This document shows, piece by piece, positions 28,631-31,752 of a DNA stretch of 31,752 bases. Source of the DNA: a virus; the IMG/VR virus record IMGVR_UViG_3300043410_001072, positions 1 to 31,752 of that record; one strand, written 5' to 3'. Position numbers and translations under genes: made by a program. Position 1 is the first letter of the stretch. Each line of letters starts with the position of its first letter. The notes under the pieces were generated by a model, which worked only from the letters and a program-made list of their open reading frames with translations, made no database searches and was not told the DNA's origin.

Positions 28631-29818
28631 ATGGCTACGAAACTTAAACAAGCAAGCATCGCAATCCGCACCAACAAGGGTCGCGATATGAGCCCTAAGT
28701 GGGACGGTTCTGACGAGTGGGATGGCGATAAGTTTACTGCCCATTTTCGTCGTAGTATGGAATGGTATCGTCTCGATTCTAGCGTTAAAGAACTCAAACC
28801 TAAACTGGTAGAATGGATGCACAGTGCCGGTTATGATAAGTCAGACATTAATACTATCCGCAAGACCAAAGACAAGTATTTTAACGGCACCATGGTCGGT
28901 GTTGCGGCATGCCTTGTTAAAGGTATGCCCGAAGTCCACGACGGTTTCAACAGCGGTAAGGATACCAGTGCTTGGTTGCGTAACGAAATTGAAAAAGTTA
29001 TGCGTGAAGGTGCTAACGACCTCGACGAAGACGATGACGCACCTAAGAAAGTTGAAAAGGTTGCAGTAGTTGTTCCTACAATCCAAGATCGTCTGCGTGA
29101 TGCCGCAGGTGATATGAGTGAAGAATTAGACTACGCCATTGACAGCTTTATCACCGACCCCGATGCGTTTGATCCAAAGGCATTTAAAGTTGTTAACCTG
29201 TTGCGTGGCAAGGGCGCCAAGGCCGCTCACGCTCGTTACATCAAAGGCTTCTTCAAGCGCGGTCATGATGAATTGATAGAGCTCGCTAGTGGTAATGCCG
29301 ACGAACAACTGCGTGAAGCATACAAGCACCTGCCCCGTAAGAATGTTAAAAAGTTGATCGAGTTCTACGAAAGCATTATGGCCGCTTGTGAGCAGATTGC
29401 CGCAGAAGCTAAGGTTCTCAAGAAGCCTCGTGCTAAAAAGGTCAAGCCCGCAGAACAAATTGTTGCTAAACTCAAGTTCTGTATCAAAGACGATAAGTTG
29501 GGCATTGTGTCAACCCCGCCTGCACAGATTGTCGGCGCTCAAGGTATTGCTCTTTACAATGTTAAGACTCGTAAGATTGGCTACTACATTAGCAAGAGCT
29601 CCGAAGGCTTCAGTGTTAAAGGCACAAGCCTGCTGAACTTCTCCGACAAGAGTTTCCAAAAGACTCTGCGTAAACCCGCTGAACAACTTAAAGAGTTCAA
29701 AGAGCAGAACACGCAGAAACGATTCGAAACTTGGTTTAGCAAGAGTGTCAAGACAACTGAGACTGCATTGAATGGTCGATTCAATGAAGATATTGTGATT
29801 CTAAAAGTGTTTAAATGA
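28631..29818 (+). CDS. Large conserved phage protein of unknown function
   Basis: A 395-residue soluble protein, the longest gene of the right half. The first half is mixed charged and aromatic (WDGSDEWDGDKFTAHFRRSMEWYRLDSS), with an acidic loop (DLDEDDDAPKK) at about 128. The second half has basic helices (KKPRAKKVKPAEQIVAKLKF) and a beta-rich region (ALYNVKTRKIGYYISKSSEGFSVKGTSLLNF). It has a strong promoter and ribosome site and more GC-rich third positions than its neighbours, suggesting high expression. I do not recognise a family. Confidence 0.8.
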   Translation: MATKLKQASIAIRTNKGRDMSPKWDGSDEWDGDKFTAHFRRSMEWYRLDSSVKELKPKLVEWMHSAGYDKSDINTIRKTKDKYFNGTMVGVAACLVKGMPEVHDGFNSGKDTSAWLRNEIEKVMREGANDLDEDDDAPKKVEKVAVVVPTIQDRLRDAAGDMSEELDYAIDSFITDPDAFDPKAFKVVNLLRGKGAKAAHARYIKGFFKRGHDELIELASGNADEQLREAYKHLPRKNVKKLIEFYESIMAACEQIAAEAKVLKKPRAKKVKPAEQIVAKLKFCIKDDKLGIVSTPPAQIVGAQGIALYNVKTRKIGYYISKSSEGFSVKGTSLLNFSDKSFQKTLRKPAEQLKEFKEQNTQKRFETWFSKSVKTTETALNGRFNEDIVILKVFK

Positions 29819-30006
29819 AGCAACTGCTGGTTTTCACTGTATTGTTTGTAACCTGCGTAGGCCTTATAATTAGTGTACTGAATCTAATTCCTGCACCTGA
29901 ATATAGGGTCTACGATTGCAGTCTAGCAGAATTCCATCCGGACTTTCCAAAAGAAGTTCGAGAGGAATGCCGGAGAGTTAGATCAAATAAAGTAATAAGG
30001 ATATAA
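29815..30006 (+). CDS. Small membrane-anchored phage protein
   Basis: A 63-residue protein with one N-terminal hydrophobic segment (LLVFTVLFVTCVGLIISVL, about 4-22), then a polar domain with two Cys (DCSLAEFHPDFPKEVREECRRV). The AEFHPDFP...EC pattern recurs in phage genomes. It is probably a single-pass inner membrane or secreted protein. It overlaps the preceding gene by ATGA. Confidence 0.75.
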   Translation: MKQLLVFTVLFVTCVGLIISVLNLIPAPEYRVYDCSLAEFHPDFPKEVREECRRVRSNKVIRI

Positions 30007-30007
30007 T

Positions 30008-30322
30008 ATGGCAAACGAGTTGGCAAAGTATCTTAATTCGCGTCGCCGGCAGAAGGATGAAAATGCTATTAAGAAGCAGGCAAAGATAGCCAAACAACAT
30101 AGAGTAAGCGAATACAATCCGGGTGAAGTAAAACAACCACATCGTTTTAATAAACACCATGCTATGGATTGCGGTAATCCTGAATGTTATCTATGCGGCA
30201 ATCCACGTAAGACACACAAAGATAAACTTACAGCACAAGAAAAAAGACTATTTCAAGACATCGACAAAACTACAGACCGACACAGCAATGGATTGAAAAA
30301 TGACGAAGAAGATCTTCTATGA
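30008..30322 (+). CDS. Zinc-binding phage protein (CGNPRK motif)
   Basis: A 104-residue protein. HRFNKHHAMDCGNPECYLCGNPRKTHKDKLTAQEKRLFQD is a conserved block of phage hypotheticals, with three Cys and several His that suit one zinc site. The start is basic and helical. Its end overlaps the following gene by 23 bases in another frame. AAGGA precedes the start. The function is unknown. Confidence 0.78.
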   Translation: MANELAKYLNSRRRQKDENAIKKQAKIAKQHRVSEYNPGEVKQPHRFNKHHAMDCGNPECYLCGNPRKTHKDKLTAQEKRLFQDIDKTTDRHSNGLKNDEEDLL

Positions 30323-30782
30323 AAAGAAGGGGCGGCGATATGTGCCAGTCTCTGAATACGATAGTGACTGGATTGACAGTTACCCAAAAGGTACACACAT
30401 TGTAATCTGCAGGCCAGGTGTTACTAGTCGTAGATTTAATATTGATCCTAATTATGCGGCTCTAATTGCGGCTGCTCATGTTGCCGAAGATGCTATGGCT
30501 AAAGCATTAGTAAAAGCAGGGGAACTGCGTATGCAACGGCAGGATCGTGAATGTAAGCTCACACCTGAAGAGAAAGAAGCCTGGGATAATCTTGTTCGAG
30601 TGTTTGGTGACAGCGCCAGGCAGCTCGAATGGCCGAGTGCTAGAGAAGTTGCCGAAGCAGGCGCAAAGGCTTTACAAGAGGAGGCAGATATGCTATACTC
30701 TAATGATGCAGTTCGTAAATCATACGAACATTTTATTCTAATGTGCAAACTAACCAAAGAGGCTAAAAATGCTGACGCTTAA
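30300..30782 (+). CDS. Conserved phage hypothetical protein
   Basis: A 160-residue protein. KKIFYEKKGRRYVPVSEYDSDWIDSYPKGTHIVICRPG and SRRFNIDPNYAALIAAAHVAEDAMAKAL form the conserved N-terminal half seen in many phage genomes. A helical second half follows (VAEAGAKALQEEADMLY). No catalytic motif is seen. It is cytoplasmic. Its 3' end overlaps the next gene by 14 bases. Confidence 0.82.
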   Translation: MTKKIFYEKKGRRYVPVSEYDSDWIDSYPKGTHIVICRPGVTSRRFNIDPNYAALIAAAHVAEDAMAKALVKAGELRMQRQDRECKLTPEEKEAWDNLVRVFGDSARQLEWPSAREVAEAGAKALQEEADMLYSNDAVRKSYEHFILMCKLTKEAKNADA

Positions 30783-31347
30783 AGACTGGATGGAAATTGT
30801 CGATTACCGTATTACCGAAGGTAGCGAATACGGGTGGAACTGCTACGGGCATAAAGCCTATATGCTGGATTCGTGGAATGGTGAGCAGGACGGACATAGC
30901 TTTACTATCATCTTTGACACCGAAACCCAAATAGTCTATGAAGTCCAAGCACATGATTATGTCCATAATCGTGCTTACCGAATAATTAATCCCTTGCACA
31001 AGGACGCACACGGCAAGAAAGCCAAAGAGATGGGTTATTTTTCCGATATGGCATGGGACGATATTAACTATACTGACCTCGAAGTAGACGACGATTTTAT
31101 CCAGAAGGCTATTGCGATTGCTAATGGCGAAGACTACGATACTCGTGTTAGCATTCCTGTTGACTTTACTGATGAAGAATTGCTAAAATATATGACATTG
31201 GCTCATGAACGTGATATGACATTTAACCAGTTCATTGAAGAAGCACTTCGTCATGCAATCGAAGAGCATCAACGTGACCCTGAAGGCGCTAAGGCCAAAG
31301 CTGAAAAGTGGAAGGCTGGACGTGATCAAGAAACGCCGTATTTCTAA
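30769..31347 (+). CDS. Conserved phage protein with RHH-like tail
   Basis: A 192-residue protein. LKDWMEIVDYRITEGSEYGWNCYG and SWNGEQDGHSFTIIFDTETQIVYEVQAHDY are a widely shared phage domain. The C-terminal FTDEELLKYMTLAHERDMTFNQFIEEALRHAIEEH resembles a ribbon-helix-helix unit (strand, helix, turn, helix). This would allow DNA binding, although dimer contacts are not certain. Confidence 0.82.
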   Translation: MLTLKDWMEIVDYRITEGSEYGWNCYGHKAYMLDSWNGEQDGHSFTIIFDTETQIVYEVQAHDYVHNRAYRIINPLHKDAHGKKAKEMGYFSDMAWDDINYTDLEVDDDFIQKAIAIANGEDYDTRVSIPVDFTDEELLKYMTLAHERDMTFNQFIEEALRHAIEEHQRDPEGAKAKAEKWKAGRDQETPYF

Positions 31348-31360
31348 TAGTAGGTTTGAT

Positions 31361-31615
31361 ATGACATTGCCTGATGAACGATATCGTGCCGTAATGTGGG
31401 CAAAAAGGTTCTTAACTGAACTAGCTACTGACAGTAAAAAGTATCCCCGTATTTCTAAACAGGTTAGGCAGGAAGCGTATAGCATTATGCGCCACTTTCC
31501 TAATGATTGGGATATGAAACGTGTGTCAGATGCTAGTCCAGAAGTTTTTCAAGAACGCATGGAACCTTTGTACCGAATGGTAAAAGCCTACGAACAGGAT
31601 AAAGAAAATGAGTGA
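31361..31615 (+). CDS. BPSL0761-type small protein
   Basis: An 84-residue protein from ATG 31361. TLPDERYRAVMWAKRFLTELA, PRISKQVRQEAYSIMRHFPNDWDMKRVSDASPEVFQERM matches the BPSL0761 small-protein pattern (PDERYRAV ... LRHYP ... PEVF) known from Burkholderia and from mobile elements. A longer ORF in the same frame starts further up, but only inside the previous gene. The biological function is unknown. Its 3' end overlaps the next small gene by 8 bases. Confidence 0.82.
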   Translation: MTLPDERYRAVMWAKRFLTELATDSKKYPRISKQVRQEAYSIMRHFPNDWDMKRVSDASPEVFQERMEPLYRMVKAYEQDKENE

Positions 31616-31730
31616 ACAATTTATCCGTAGCCAAATAGAATACTATAGACGAAATCTAAACTGTGGGCCTTCGCGTGATTGGAATCAGATCCTTGGCTTG
31701 TATCACTATTATAAAGGATTACTGAAATGA
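31608..31730 (+). CDS. Short hypothetical protein
   Basis: A 40-residue ORF (MSEQFIRSQIEYYRRNLNC... ending YYKGLLK) starting inside the end of the preceding gene, with AAAG nearby, and ending in an ATGA shared with the next start. It is rich in Tyr and Arg. It is a real candidate because the overlaps on both sides are those seen throughout the window. Confidence 0.6.
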   Translation: MSEQFIRSQIEYYRRNLNCGPSRDWNQILGLYHYYKGLLK

Positions 31731-31752
31731 GAACTGAAGAAGAATACGACGA
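31727..31752 (+). CDS. Start of a further gene (cut by window end)
   Basis: ATG 31727 shares ATGA with the preceding stop and opens MRTEEEYD..., running off the window. Nothing more can be said. Confidence 0.4.

Noticed and set aside
25671-31584. Further TGGTAAAA copies (near 13172, 25671, 31577) as promoter elements
   Set aside because: They arise where genes encode Val-Lys or similar, or lack a -35/-10 pair around them.
1-31752. CRISPR array, insertion sequence or attachment site
   Set aside because: No spaced direct repeats, transposase or integrase gene is present. The tRNA genes are complete, but no duplicated tRNA end is seen.

Overview
The window looks like part of a large, AT-rich, T4-like tailed-phage genome that infects a Gram-negative bacterium. 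The grounds are ten tRNA genes with encoded CCA ends, short tightly packed genes with 1- and 4-base overlaps, a T4 Rnl1-type RNA ligase, dCMP deaminase, a MazG-like pyrophosphohydrolase, many small proteins of the kind seen only in phages, and TAAATA elements that resemble the T4 late-promoter core. No structural, packaging or replication gene lies in the window. The host is not fixed by the sequence. A Bug/TctC solute-binding protein and a BPSL0761-type small protein hint at a betaproteobacterium (inference).

Layout. 1-1850: tRNA cluster (Cys, initiator Met, Leu, Ala, Asn, Thr, Gly, Val, Pro) with two small genes and a gene-free stretch of about 300 nt (840-1138) that looks like a structured RNA ending in a 21-bp perfect inverted repeat against tRNA-Gly. 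1851-4712: two 2OG-Fe(II) oxygenase-like genes, a small basic ORF, an RNA polymerase omega subunit, tRNA-Gly(GCC), and an RF1-type release factor interrupted by an in-frame UGA at a conserved aromatic (Trp) position. 4664-9596: early-type genes for host takeover and RNA repair (HExxH peptidase, protein phosphatase, P-loop kinase, metallophosphoesterase, (p)ppGpp-hydrolase-like HD protein, RNA ligase). 9616-16580: a TauD-type oxygenase, then a leftward block with GNATs, PP-loop ATPases, more oxygenases, a membrane fatty-acid desaturase and an exported Bug protein. 16649-23486: rightward glycosyltransferases, another oxygenase, dCMP deaminase, a second HExxH peptidase, a shortened UDP-sugar dehydrogenase and GTP cyclohydrolase I. 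23498-31752: small phage proteins, an exported D,D-carboxypeptidase-like enzyme, MazG, a BAX-inhibitor-1 family membrane protein, and conserved phage hypotheticals.

Two promoter classes are visible. One is sigma70-like (TTGACN-17-TATAAT), three copies of which carry TGGTAAAA in the spacer. The other is TAAATA followed by exactly five bases and then ATG, at six gene starts that lack a Shine-Dalgarno sequence. By analogy with T4 late promoters, transcription would start on the A of ATG, giving leaderless mRNAs.

How the genes may work together (inference). The phage appears to carry its own translation support (tRNAs, release factor, RNA repair), to counter the stringent response twice (a ppGpp hydrolase, and an omega whose ppGpp-contacting N-terminus is changed), and to make a modified metabolite or surface glycan with its oxygenase, PP-loop, GNAT and glycosyltransferase genes, alongside envelope remodelling by the desaturase, carboxypeptidase and Bug protein. 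TGA is used as an ordinary stop in many genes, so the UGA in the release factor is a local event and not a change of genetic code.
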